Shown here piece after piece: positions 49,474 through 61,220 of a stretch of DNA of 64,000 bases. The notes below the pieces were generated by a model. That model was not told where the DNA came from and made no database searches. It saw only the letters and a program-made list of their open reading frames with translations. The translations under genes and the position numbers were made by a program. Source of the DNA: Argopecten irradians. Its lineage: Eukaryota; Mollusca; Bivalvia; Pectinida; Pectinidae. The stretch is from positions 58,355,997-58,419,996 of the forward strand of contig NC_091135.1 in the NCBI RefSeq assembly GCF_041381155.1. The letters are read 5' to 3'. Each line of letters starts with the position of its first letter. Positions within the stretch are counted from its first letter, which is position 1.

Positions 49474-50382
49474 GATGATCGACCCAGTCCAATCCCGCTA
49501 CAATAGCGTCACTATTACTAATACCATAGCATTAATAGTTTCCATTTTTAGCAAGTGTTGTCAAACTGATATTCTTCACAATTGGTATTAATTTTTACAA
49601 TCATTTTATAATTGTTGTGATGGGTATGAAAAATCATTTAAATAAGCAAAATGCTGGGTTTTGAGAATTTCAAGAAGCTCAATACGCCGAAAAATTAAGT
49701 TATGTTATGATATCGCTATATTTTGCAATACTGGTAAATTACAAAGAACCTTAATTAAATCAACAAATAAATGCTTCATTTGTGATTGTAAATCCAACTA
49801 TGATTATTTTTTAAAGACAGCAAATTCCAAAAAACGAATACGTTTTAAAATGTTTTAAACTTGCTATACTCCGTACACCTTCCCTGCTATACTCCGTACA
49901 CACGTTATTTTGAAATGGCTATACTCCGTACACAAGACGACTAAATTACGTATTGAAAACGGCATTTTAGTACAAATCATGTTGTTATATCGGCCTAATT
50001 ACAATAGTATAGCAATTATACATATTGCTAATATACAATTAAGATCAGACAGGCCGAATATTTGCAATAAAATGAAACTATTTCCAAATTTCAACATCTC
50101 GCCGAAAGTACACGCCATGTACACCATACGTATTGTCTAATAATTTTATAGTGACTCATTCAATTTACATAGTTTATCCCTTTAACGAATCTAGAATAGT
50201 TTGTGAAACACCTAAACCAGGAAATGACAAGCAATATTAGTTTTATATACCTAAAACATTGATTAAATTATCGGTGATTTGTGCTGTCGCTTCGAGTATA
50301 GCTATTTCCGGTGTACCGATGATAGACGGTGGTATCGTATGATTTCCCCTAACACTAGCCCGAGAGACTCTGGCTCTGACAC

Positions 50383-50660
50383 CAGGGCCGTTTTCGTTTA
50401 TTCGGAACAACCGGTTCGACCGTTGGTTAAAGTAAGTTTTTGATACAGGCCTGTGAGGGCTTTGCCAAGGCTCGTCTGAAAACAATGTAAAATCACCAGG
50501 TCCGTCTTTAATTAATAAACGAACAACTAGGTCCAACCAGCCAAACCGTATATACGGGTTGACTGGTTGGACCTAGCTGTTCGTTTATTAATATAAGACG
50601 GACCTGGTGATTTTACATTGTTTTCAGACGAGCCTTGACGAAGCACTCACAGCTGTAATG
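50383..50660. mobile_element. Rearranged AGGGCCGTTT MITE forming a ~210-bp hairpin
   Basis: Starts CAGGGCCGTTTTCGTTTATT like the MITE at 37190-37400. From about 50450 to 50650 it is a long palindrome: CTCGTCTGAAAACAATGTAA, CACCAGGTCCGTCTT and ACTAGGTCCAACCAG recur inverted around GTATATAC near 50550. The second half of the element has apparently been duplicated in inverse. Confidence 0.65.
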
Positions 50661-50712
50661 AATAATAATTAACACATACCGATCAGGCATCGCTATATAT
50701 TTGTTTACAACA

Positions 50713-51047
50713 TGTGTGCGTCCGGGTTTCCTGTTTATAGTCTCGGTATATTACACGCTTGGCTAGTCAAGTTTACGCTAGCGAGTAAAGCGTTTGTGAG
50801 ACCCGGATCGACAAAATCCGAGGGTATAAAAGCCCGCGCTCGCAGACGATTGTGCTAGGCTCGGTTATAACCGGAACAATGACCTTAAGCCCCATCAATC
50901 AATCAATCAATCGAATGTCAGTCTGATATCAACACTCAAGCTGAGAAGATAGGAGAATATCAGGTATAGGCTATAACAGTATTCCCCTTGATAGAGTGTT
51001 TGGCAGCGGCTCGTGACCTGTGATAGGTCAATGACTACGTATACACA
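50713..51047 (+). promoter_or_regulatory. TATA-containing, solo-LTR-like segment
   Basis: A segment with TGTGT...ACACA ends. TATAAAAG at 50825-50832 in a GC-rich context is followed about 30 bp later by a plausible initiator, and then by TCAATCAATCAATC. This matches the layout of an LTR or other TATA promoter, but no 5-bp target duplication is visible and no coding sequence follows, so the call is tentative. Confidence 0.3.
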
Positions 51048-51049
51048 GT

Positions 51050-52760
51050 ATAGTCGGGAATAGGAAATTTCAGAAAAGATGGCGTGACGTCACAGAAAAT
51101 TTACATCCGGGTCCTCAAAGGTACAAACACTGTATGTCGACTAATGAAAACAATAACAGATACGTACAGCCCTGCTACACAATCGATACTGTGGCAAAAG
51201 TATACACTTTCATACTTGCAATTTCTGATTTTAAAATGGTTTCTTATTGTTTAAGAGGCTACAGACATTTATATTTTGATATTTACAATTGTTTATTGCT
51301 AAATATATTTCTGTAGATTTAGTGTTAAGCCAGCTTGCGAAGCGGTGCCGGGTCGTCACATCACACGAACCCGTTTTTTTGTTCACACGTAGAAATCCAT
51401 GTTGTGAAAAAGTTATGAATAGATAATTGATTTTATTGTCATGTTTCTGTTGTACATGAAAAAGCTGCTCACAACACTATGTAACATAACGAAAGGTGGA
51501 CCATATCTGGCTAGACCACGGCTGCTCGTGCATGGCTTCGTCGCTGGTAGATCACCGCAGGCCACAGCATTGTTTGGAAAATAAATCATATTAATAATTA
51601 CCAACACTTTTATCTCAATAAGGACTTGTTTAAGATATATATTTTGTTATTTAATATGTACATGTTGTTTTAATGGAATGCTCTTGTATCGTAACAAAAT
51701 GACGAATAGTAATTAAACTACTGTGTTACACGTACACGTATGGCTGCCGATCTCGAAAAATAAAATGATGAAATCGTTCAGTTTTAATGCTGCAGATTTC
51801 ATTTTTAATATTTCATTTTCAGCCGCTTTTATCCCATAGACTGCTATGTTAAGTCTCAAATTGAAGTGATATTACTTTTAGAAAATTTGAAAACATATTA
51901 GTTAGACTTCATTTAAATTGATATAAATTACAGATCGTAGTACTGTAAATGCCGACCAGGATACATTGCGCACGGCTTCGAGAATCATAAGTACTCTAGT
52001 TTTGTTTAAAAATGTGATAAAATGAACCTACAAACTGACTCATTTGTATGTTATAAACTAATTCCCAAAATTGATGAAAAAAAAATTAACCAGAATACGT
52101 ATTTTTTTGACACTGAAAATGGACGAAATTCGGGTTCTCGGCTGTACTGTAATGGCTGCCGTGGGCTTGGGGTAATCTACGAAAGCAAATGTTTAATTTT
52201 GCACTAATCATACATTGTAAGGTGTTTTATCAAGTAACACTTCGAAAACAGTAATAACTTAAAATAATATTTTGGGGGACTTTGAATTTAATTTGTAATT
52301 TCAAGTTGATATTTGCAATATGTCTGTCAATGTTATACGTAATGGCGACCGTGTTTTCTCGTAGCGGTCGAAAATGGAGTATAAACAGAGTAAAATATAT
52401 GAATACCATATGTTTAAATTAGTGCATTATTGTAAAATATTTTTATTTACACTTTTTTAAATTAAAATAACGCAATAGTTCTCGGTTTGTCGTACTATTT
52501 ATTACAATAAAATGTAAACAAGCATCGCAAGCGGCTGTGTTCCCACCATGTTAAAGTCCCATTATGCTTTCACCAAACTTTGCTAAAATATACATTAACA
52601 TCCCTTATGAAAGGTTCTTCATTTGGTTTCTTTACAATGAAGATAATTACGCAATAATCAATTAGTAAAGAATTCTTAAAATAGAACGGGTTGATTTGCA
52701 TAGTTAAAAATACCTCGTGTATACGTATGTGTTCGATACCCGGATATAGTAAACAAAACG
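51050..52760. other. Intergenic sequence, no gene seen
   Basis: 51080-51101 combines AAGATGGCG and TGACGTCAC (YY1- and CRE-like) and might be promoter or repeat sequence; similar pairs occur in the repeat at 55.6 kb. The rest is AT-rich. Confidence 0.35.
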
Positions 52761-52763
52761 CGC

Positions 52764-52796
52764 ATGGCCGAGACAGAGGGCAGTTTTGAGGAAACG
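52764..52796 (+). CDS. Possible first coding exon of an unlocated gene
   Basis: ATG in a good context (CGCGCATGG), 11 codons (MAETEGSFEET), then a strong donor ACG|GTGAGC. Locally less AT-rich than its flanks. No downstream exon was found within the window, so this is only a candidate. Confidence 0.25.
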
Positions 52797-53428
52797 GTGA
52801 GCAATACAATGTTCTATAATTGTTTAGTATATGATACATATTAGATTCCACAGATTATAAATGTGTCCTGTCAAAGGTTACATATAGTTTATATAAAGCT
52901 TAATACATAATACGTATTAATCGAAAAATACTGGATATAAATAGTGAAATGCATACATGGGGCACCATATGGGGTATTTTATCGTACAAATATAAACACG
53001 TGGCCGTGTCATTTTTGGTGATGATCGGTTGATTTTCTTTCCTCTCGTGTAATAATTTGAGATAAATACAGTATTAATCCAAAACTATATATAGATAAAT
53101 AAATACCATGATGCTACTGTCTATTCATGATTTGAGAGTAAGGAGAGCACAGTATATCTAAATACTTAGAACATACGTAAAGAGGTGGACTAATAGCTTA
53201 CTATATACATGTATTATAACTGCTTTCTATTTATTCTTTGGGTATTTTACGATCGCTGCTCGCAACCCAGTGGTACCGCGGTTTCATCGGTTTTCGACGG
53301 CGAAAGACCAAAATAGATTTTTTACACACAATGTCAAACATATTTATTCAAATCATTAATTATATGTTTCAGAAGCATGTTCGACAAATGATGCTTTTGT
53401 GCAATATTTCACGAATTTCATCTACTAA

Positions 53429-54771
53429 TAATTAATTTTCTCTTTGTTTCTGGCTTTCTGATTGGCTTATTCATTTTTTTCATTCCACGATGAAAAAAAA
53501 TCCGAGAATGGCGCGGAAACCCGACGTTATCGTGACGTCACAATAGAAACATTGACGTTGCGTATTGATTTGGAAAAAAATCCCTTGGAAATCTCAATGG
53601 AATCGTACGTGTAAACGCATTTCATTTTATAACGTAGCCTGGAAAATTAATTATAAGCATTGAAGTCACTATTTTTTAATTTCATCGGGTTATGAAATAA
53701 ATTTTGTTTGCAAACTTTTGTGAGAATCTGCTACGCGGATTCACACAGTTTGCAAAAAAAATTTCTTTCATACCCCGATGAAATTAAAAAATAGTAACTT
53801 TAAAGGGACAATTCACTCAGGCTAATTCTTTTATATAACTAAGAAGCAAAATATAGCATTATTGTATTGTTCTACATTTCTTATGAAACATATAACATAA
53901 AACATTGACAAATTCCACGACATTGTTAAGTATTTTAATTAATATCGTTGAAATATCAAATCGTTGATCAATGCGATTAAGCAGGTACAATACAGACGCT
54001 GTACCCATACCCGAGCCAAAGTCACGAACGTTAAACAAATGAACTACATAACCACTGACAAGGTGATAAATGATTTTTAGGCAAGATAATTCATCTAATA
54101 AGGTAAACAAACTACTGTCATAACGCTTTGAGCAGTTCTAGACAAAAGTTGCATTACTCTACGAGCAAGGGACAGGGTTCGGCATACAAGAAGTTTGACC
54201 ACAATGTGTAATGGCGGACAGCGAGCGAGTTTGAACATCTACACACATGTCACAACCATGGGCTTCTCAGGCATATCACAGTAAAACCGACTGATCTAAT
54301 TTCCATAAGAACTGGGTTTTTTCCGATATATGTACAAATTTTAATGTTCTCTTAGACTGAATGTCCCTTTAATGCTTAAATAATTAATTTTCTCTTTGTT
54401 ACTGGCTTTCTGATTGGCCTATTCATTTTTTTTCATTCCACGATGAAAAAAAAAATCCGAGAATGGCGCGGAAATCCCGACGTTATCGTGACGTCACAAT
54501 AGAAACATTGATGTTGCGTATTGTTTTGGAAAAAAATAATCCCCTGGAAAAAATCAATGGAATCGTACGAGTAAACGTATTTCATTTCATAACTAGCCTG
54601 GGAAATTAATTATAAGCATTGAAGTCACAATTTTTTAATTTCATCGGGCTATGAAATAAATTTTGTTTGCAAACTTTTGTGAGAATCCGCTACGCGGATT
54701 CACACAGTTTGCAAACAAAATTTCTTTCATACCCCGATGAAATTAAAAAGTAGTGACTTCAATGCTTAAAA
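53429..54771. mobile_element. Tandem pair of ~385-bp hairpin units
   Basis: Unit 1 (53429-53803 plus 54373-54380) and unit 2 (54381-54771) share TAATTAATTTTCTCTTTGTT, CGAGAATGGCGCGGAAA, CGTTATCGTGACGTCACAAT and a ~140-bp terminal hairpin. The hairpin arms carry AATTTCATCGGG and TTTGTTTGCAAACTTTTGTG around GCTACGCGGATTC. Each unit ends near AATGCTTAAA. Compared with copy A, these are precise extra DNA. Confidence 0.65.
53800..54372. mobile_element. TTAA-flanked MITE inserted in hairpin unit 1
   Basis: Tips TTAAAGGGACAATTCACTCA and, inverted, TTAAAGGGACATTCAGTCTA, with TTAA at both borders. Removing it rejoins unit 1 to match unit 2 (GTAACTTTAATGCTTAAA). The 83-codon minus ORF inside has no domain. 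Confidence 0.85.
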
Positions 54772-55279
54772 CGAAGCATTGTATCCACCAACGCTGTAAG
54801 ATTTACATTGTAGCCTACGTAGGCCTACTGTTTCTTTTTGTCAAAGTGACGTTTAAATAATGAAAGGTTTCAAGATAAAATAACACTATTATTTTAAACT
54901 ATGTTAAGCTGTATATGAGTGGAAATTGCCACCATAATACCACAAATGAATGCTTATTCAATCCTTCAAACGTCAGCTTGAAAAGTCGAATCACCCGGGC
55001 TCATAGAGGACAAAAAAGTTACGTCATTAGAATGTTCGGGATCAAATCGTCAAAATTAGAAATGGTAATCAGTATAAAGAAATTAATCATTTATTTACTC
55101 ATATCGCAATATTTTCATATCGCAACTGGTACAGGAAATTCTTATTACCTGGTATCGAGTTCTATGCCTGGTTAATCTCGATATTAGTGCTGAAAATATC
55201 TGGTTTATTGATATTGTTCCGCTACTTTTGTTGAGTTTGAATTCGCAAATTCGAAGGACGTCAGAACGCTTGTTTTCAA

Positions 55280-56395
55280 CCGGAATCAACACTGTAGTGA
55301 TAAAGACCTTCCAAGTGAATTTTTGCATCGGGGGAACAGGGACATAAAAAGTTGATTTTCTCAAAAAGTAAGAAAAATAAAATACATTAATTTTGCTGGA
55401 ACACTAAAAAAATCATTCTGAATTCGGAACAGTTGGAATTATGAAGATACCTCTAACAGTATTTTTATTATTATTAGTATATATTATGTAAGTAATTATT
55501 CTTCTACACTTTTTTGTGTCCAAAAGATCTTCAAAATGGTAAGAGGTATGCCAATGGCCTTATTGTTATATTGTATGGCATGAGTTGAAGGGGTGACCGC
55601 AACATTTTTAAGTAGGTCAAAAATCCAAGATGGCCGCCATGACGTCATACCTAAAAAGTTTAAAACAACCATAACTCAAAAACCGTTTAAGATACAGCAA
55701 ATATTTTTGATGTTTTATGTAGATCGTATAAAAGACTAACTTTTATTCATCCACAGCAAATAGGTCAAAGGTCAAACTAAAATTTCGCTATGGGGTCAAA
55801 TTTCACGAATTTTTATTTTTTTGATTTTGCGAAATTTCTTTGTTCATATCGATGCAGAATGTCATTCTGATGAATTTTGTGTCTTTTATTTTTCGGTAGC
55901 ACTTCCGGTTAATGTTGTATGCCATTTTGAACAATCCTTTTGTTTAACATTATATATTGTCGAACTGAATGACTAATATAGTCTGCAATTGCTATAGAAA
56001 AGACCCCTCTAATGTTCTCTAACGTTTGATATGATTTGCATCTTCATAAAAAAAACAAAATGGCCTCTATGACGTCATATTTTACAATTCTAAAAATGCT
56101 TATAACTCACTAACAGTTCTTTTCACAGATTTCATCCAAGAATATTTTTTGCAGATAATCTTAAGCGTAAATTTTTTCTCTCTACATGTTATTACAAAAA
56201 ATGGCAACTTCCGGTTTTCGGTAAGGGTCAAATGTTAAAGGTCCTGTTTTTAACAATAAACTTGAAAACTTTTCTCCTGTAGTTCTGTAAGGTCTAGGAT
56301 CTTCATATTTCATATACAAGATATCCAGGGGATGGGCTATAAAGTCAGATACTAGGAATGACCTTGACCCATATTCAAGGCCACATGAGTCAAAT
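55280..56395. repeat. Probable dispersed repeat with TGACGTCA motifs
   Basis: The sequence contains CAAGATGGCCGCCATGACGT and AAAATGGCCTCTATGACGTC about 430 bp apart, each followed by ATAACTCA(A/C)-type text, resembling two diverged modules. No gene was recognised. Confidence 0.45.
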
Positions 56396-56399
56396 ATTC

Positions 56400-57006
56400 T
56401 TTATTTCATTTAGCAAATAGGCTAAAAAGCCTTTGTGCAAAACAAATACAGACATGACAATGGTAAACAGACTTTTCTGGAAAAAGGATGTACACTATAT
56501 ATATATACATAAATAAAAAAAAAAGAAAACAGCGAAAGGATGCACATAACAAATATATCAATTATCAAATAATATGAATTTCTAACTTCATTAGCCTTGT
56601 GAACAAAGATAGCTAAATTTTTAACAATGCTACTATTTTGTGAAGTCAAGAGATCTATAAATTTAGTCATATTAGGCCTCAACCAAAATTTCTTTTTTAA
56701 CAGTTTTGATCTAATATCTACATAAATAGGACATTCCAAGATAAAATGATATTCATCTTCAATTTTTGCACAATTAAAACAATACCTCAAATCGACTGGA
56801 ATTGGATTAGGCTTGTGCCACCGACCTGTTTCTATGTACAATCTATGTGATGATGTTCTAATCTTCGTTAGAGCTTTTCTATATTTTTCAATATTTACAG
56901 TATCGAGATAACTCTTATATTCAAATTCATTTGTAAAGAATAAATAACATCTTGCCCTTGAGTTGCCCGATACGTAGAGCTTATGCTCTCTGAAGTAAAT
57001 TTTCTT
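56400..57006 (-). pseudogene. LINE (non-LTR retrotransposon) C-terminal fragment with zinc knuckle
   Basis: On the minus strand the frame is open from about 57006 (past the TTG at 56841) down to 56422. It carries CFNCAKIEDEYHFILECPIY, a C-x2-C-x7-H-x4-C knuckle typical of the C-terminal end of LINE ORF2 proteins, preceded by YRKALTKIRTSSHRLYIETG. There is no reverse transcriptase in this stretch, so it is a fragment. It may belong to the same element as 59090-60656, split by later insertions. Confidence 0.7.
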
Positions 57007-57011
57007 CTAAC

Positions 57012-57212
57012 AAAGTGACACTTTATCTGAAATGTCAGCTTAACTGACCAATTGACTATGTACATACCCTGCATTGTTTATCACAAAATATGTATTTTAT
57101 GCACCAATTACCATGTTATCTTTGATTCAATCGAGTTAATGTAATAACATTTCATTCATGTAAGACATGTAATCTCAATATTGAGGAAATAAAGAATCTG
57201 TCTGTCTGTCTG
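57012..57212 (+). mobile_element. Probable 3' end of a plus-strand LINE with (TCTG)n tail
   Basis: Ends GAGGAAATAAAGAATCTGTC then TGTCTGTCTG: a polyadenylation-like signal followed by a short tandem tail, as seen at the 3' ends of many mollusc LINEs. No coding sequence is attached. Confidence 0.45.
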
Positions 57213-59085
57213 CGCCCAACGTTTTTGCTATTGACAAATATTATATCTATAACTGTATGCTGACTTAGATTTAACCAGAAACTTATATTTTCATATCTGC
57301 ATGTAATTGTTTCACAGAAAACACGTGTTACAGTTCTTGGTAATGATGGGGGTAATAGTTACCCAACAGCTGTCTATTCTGTCAACTAGCTGCTCGTGGT
57401 AACACCAAAATGAACTTACATATGTATTTGTTATGAAATATAAACGAAAAAATATCAGCCCTTATTATAGTTATTATAGTTTCAACACGAATGCTTGACA
57501 TGATTAAATCAAATTAAAACGATAAATGTGATCTCCGGGAAAAAACGCAGAAAAAAAGAAAAGAAAATCGACATAACAAAAATTACATACTTGGAAATTG
57601 TTGATGTGTAAACATAGTTTTAGAGCTGTCATTCAAGGAAAACAAAACTCAATAGACATTTATTAACTGTTTCCATAATAAGTGACACTTTTTCTCTTAA
57701 CATGATCAGGTAAAATTCCATATAAGAAGTCATTGGTATTAAGATGACGTCTTACTTGTGTGATGTATTGGGAAGAAAGCGCATTTTAGTTTGAAATCTG
57801 GTTCTTCTTGTAAAGACATCAGACATGTGAATAAAACAATTAGAAAATAGTGGAACTAAATAAATGAGTAATTTGCACAAATCAGATTCACTTTTAAATT
57901 ATAACTGGCAAATTATGATTGTCATTCCTTCGACTGTGTTTTTTGACAGATCTACGATGCACGTATACCAGTTAGCGGTTACCGGGGTCTTGATATTTAT
58001 AACACTATGATTGTATCGTACGAAACATCGAATTGTCGTGAAGGTATTTATTTAACATAGCATGCTATTCCTTTGTTTAATTTTGGATATCCATGCTCTT
58101 GCCGTCCCGAGTCTATCCCTGTCACTTTACATTTGATATATAATTGATGGCTTACAGACCACATAATCACAAACAATCGGCTACAAATGTATGTTTAAAA
58201 CATAAGATATTCTCCTCCTTAAATATCCTCCCTACGCGGAGTTATGCTTCTGTAACATTTCACTACATTATAATATTTGCATAATCTAAAAGTTTCTGTT
58301 ATTAGTAAAACAAACAGCTTGGATAGTTTACTATCTTACCCGGTAAGAAATCATCTTATCTGAACTGTTTGATTCCATGCAGATCTCGTTTAGCTTCTGA
58401 ATATAAGTGTCTGATTTTCCTTTTTCTTATTTCTTTTATTATCGTTTTGAAAGTATTTCCCTAAGCTTCAGGAGTTCTAAATGCCGAAAATGATATATAC
58501 AAATGTAGTTGAGTCAACTAGAGACCACTTTTAGTATATTTGAATAACAGAAATGTATTGTCTGTCAAGCTGTTATTGGTATGCTATGATACTCTAAACT
58601 CTACGCAGGTCTGGATTGTGAATATTTTTAATGTTAATATAAATAATTCCAGTGTTGCTCAAAGCTCTTTGGTTGATCCTCGACACAAACTTACAGTAGC
58701 TTAGATGCGTATCCATGTTGGGTGTATTTGTACTATGTATTTGTGTCTGTGTGTTATTTGTCTATGTGATCGTAATAAGTTTTGTTGCACTGTATATATT
58801 AACGCACTTTTTTCTGTTCAAGGAAATTGAAGAATTGAATTGATGTATAAAGTGAACAAAGGATAGCCACCAACCATCGTAACAATCGTGTGGGTCAAAC
58901 AATGCTGTTTAAATGTTCTCTATTAGCATGTCAGGGTTTCTAACTTAAAACAAGACATATTAAGCAGGATAAAATTATGTTTAACAATAAAATGTTGCAC
59001 AAAACATGTAATAATATATTGTCGAGTAATTATATCGACGTCATAATCTGTAATAAAAATTCGTCTTTCTTTAGGAAACAATTTC
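57213..59085. other. AT-rich sequence, no gene seen
   Basis: Lies between two minus-strand LINE fragments; could be inserted DNA or unrelated flank. 58690-58860 resembles a LINE 3' UTR but is not diagnostic. Confidence 0.35.
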
Positions 59086-59089
59086 AACT

Positions 59090-60656
59090 CCCGTAGTTAG
59101 ATAATTTTTCCCAGCCTTAATCTTTATTTAATTTTCCCAGCCTTAATCTTTATTTAATATACTTATACTTGATAATTTAGTAGTACATGTTACTATTCTT
59201 GCTGCCTCCAATTGTATATTTTCTAAATTTTGGCATATGTAATTTGGTAGGTTGTCCCATACAAAATCAGAATATTCTAGAATCGGTCTTATAAATGAAA
59301 AATAGATTATTTGAAGCGAGTTCCTATCTAGAGCATATCCTAAAACTTCTTAAGACACCTATCCTTGGAGAAACTTTAAAAAAATATAACTATGTGATTT
59401 TTCCATGTACCATCTTCATTTAATACAAATCCTAAATATGTGGGATTTTACATTTGATACATTAGTATTATTCATAGTTATGGGATCGTAGTGTCTATGT
59501 GTTGTTTTCCTTGTTATTAATAATAATTCTGTTTTTTTTTCTGGATTAAAACGTACTAACCATTTGTTTGCCCATGCATGTATCCTTAAAAGGTCATCAT
59601 AAATGGTATCAACAGCATATATAGGATTATCAATTGTTATATACAAGGCAGTGTCATCAGCAAACAATTTCATTTTACAATTGCTATTTTTCACTATATC
59701 GTTAATATAAACAAGAAAGAAGAGTGGACGTAAGATTGAATCTTGAGGTACACCTGGCTTAATAGCATGTGTCTCAGAAAAAGTACCGTTGATTACAACT
59801 TTTTGATGTCTATCAGATAAATGGTTTTCACACCAAGATAATAATTTCCTACTGATACCAGATTGTTTCAATTTAAATACTAAACCCCTATGCCAAATTC
59901 GATCGAATTCTTTGCTTATATCACACTAATATGTAATAATTGGTTAGTTGCAGAATCTCCAGGCGTAAAACCTGACTGACTTTTAGTGAAAAAATCTGTG
60001 CCCCTAAAAGATTAAATTTGTTTAAAAATGCACCTTTCCATTAATTTCCAAACAACACTTATCGAAGATAAAGGTCTATAGTTTGAAACAATACTTTTAT
60101 TACCTTTTTTTTAAAACTGGCGTAATATTGGCTAATTTCCAAAAAGCAGGATAAATACCACAATAAATAGATTTATGAAAAAAATTATTAATAACTAAAT
60201 CATTGACTCTGATTTTGCTTCCTTAACGATACATGGACTTGTATTTCTAACAAACGTATTGCATCCTTAACATCCTGTGCTGTAATAATAATATTTTCAA
60301 GTTTACATTCAGGAGTTGTTACGTGGAGTGGTAAAATGGCATTAAAGTTGTCTAGAGTTGACTGATTTATAAAATAATTGTTGAAAATGTTTGCTTTTTG
60401 TTTATCATCCCCTTAATTTATGTTATTATGTATTAGCGTTGGAATATGTGGGTCTTTATTGAAAAATGTGTGAAAGTGTTTATAAGTTTCCACCATTCAC
60501 GCGTTGACGTACACATACATTTTATTTTACCAGTTAGCTTAAGAATATAATCACTTTTTGCTTTCCTTATGGCATCAATACATTTATTTCTGGCCTGTCT
60601 AAATCGTTGCCAACTAAGTAGATTTTGTGTGGATTTCGATTTTCTACGAATCCTTA
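59090..60656 (-). pseudogene. Degraded LINE ORF2: linker and reverse transcriptase
   Basis: Minus-strand pieces in order are a pre-RT linker at 60656-60433 (QARNKCIDAIRKAKSDYILK) and an RT core at 59871-59416. The RT core has PGVPQDSILRPLFFLVYIND and FADDTALY, the F/YxDD catalytic motif with both Asp intact. A C-terminal thumb region follows to about 59090 (GWE near 59110), in several frames. Frameshifts and stops interrupt the protein between 60430 and 59870 and after 59416. The endonuclease is absent here; the 5' side is cut by the DIRS sequence at about 60657. Jockey/CR1-like by feel. Confidence 0.8.
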
Positions 60657-61220
60657 TCAATTTGAGGTTTTCCAATGTAAAACCAATTTTTCCTGATGTA
60701 ATACTTACCATAACTTTAGTATGCAAATACGCTACCTACACCCATCTTTGTAGCCCCAACAAACATAAGATTTGAGAATCCCGTCTCCCTACCGTACCTC
60801 ATCTCGTACTCGACGAGAGTAACATAGAGTGGTCTCCCTTCCTCAAAAACCCTTTATGGAGCCACAGGGGCAAAAAGGCTGAGGAGGAAAGGGGAGGAAA
60901 CAGAAGGGTGGGACTCCATAAAGTTATGGTAAGTATTACATCATGAAAATTGGTTTTACATTGAAAAACCTCAACTTCATTTCAGTAATACGTTACCATA
61001 ACTTTAGTATGCGAATTCGTCTTACCGTAGTGGAGAGTCCGAAGCCAGGCAGCCCAATCAAACGGCAAATCTAGGAGACAAGCCCCAGTAGGGAGAATAA
61101 AAAAGGGGTCCAGGAACCCCCCGAAGGAAAGGGATAAAAATGGAATACCTCCCAGAGAAAAGAGGAGTACCATCGTGATGCCTGCCCGCATACAGTTAAA
61201 ACCAAAAATAAATACCATGT

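Larger units (their letters stand above)
47163..50345. repeat. Nested inverted repeats (TGTACGGAGTATAGC family)
   Basis: Outer pair: 47163-47232 versus 50282-50345 in inverse (ACCGTCTATCATTGGTACAC, CGGAAAGAGCTACTCTCGAA; about 80-85% alike). Inner pair: three copies of GTGTACGGAGTATAGC at 47570-47650 and three inverted copies at 49862-49940. The interior contains two tRNA-like repeats. It could be a decayed foldback transposon. Confidence 0.55.
53262..55275. repeat. Dispersed repeat, copy B, with 1.34-kb insertion
   Basis: 53262-53428 and 54772-55275 match copy A at 5400-6110; the insertion lies between CATCTACTA and AACGAAGC. The insert consists of two tandem copies of a hairpin unit, the first broken by a MITE. 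Confidence 0.75.

Noticed and set aside
54915..55175. 86-codon ORF shared with 5748-6005
   Set aside because: Conserved only as part of a dispersed DNA repeat; no domain, and the two copies differ at non-synonymous sites without clear constraint.
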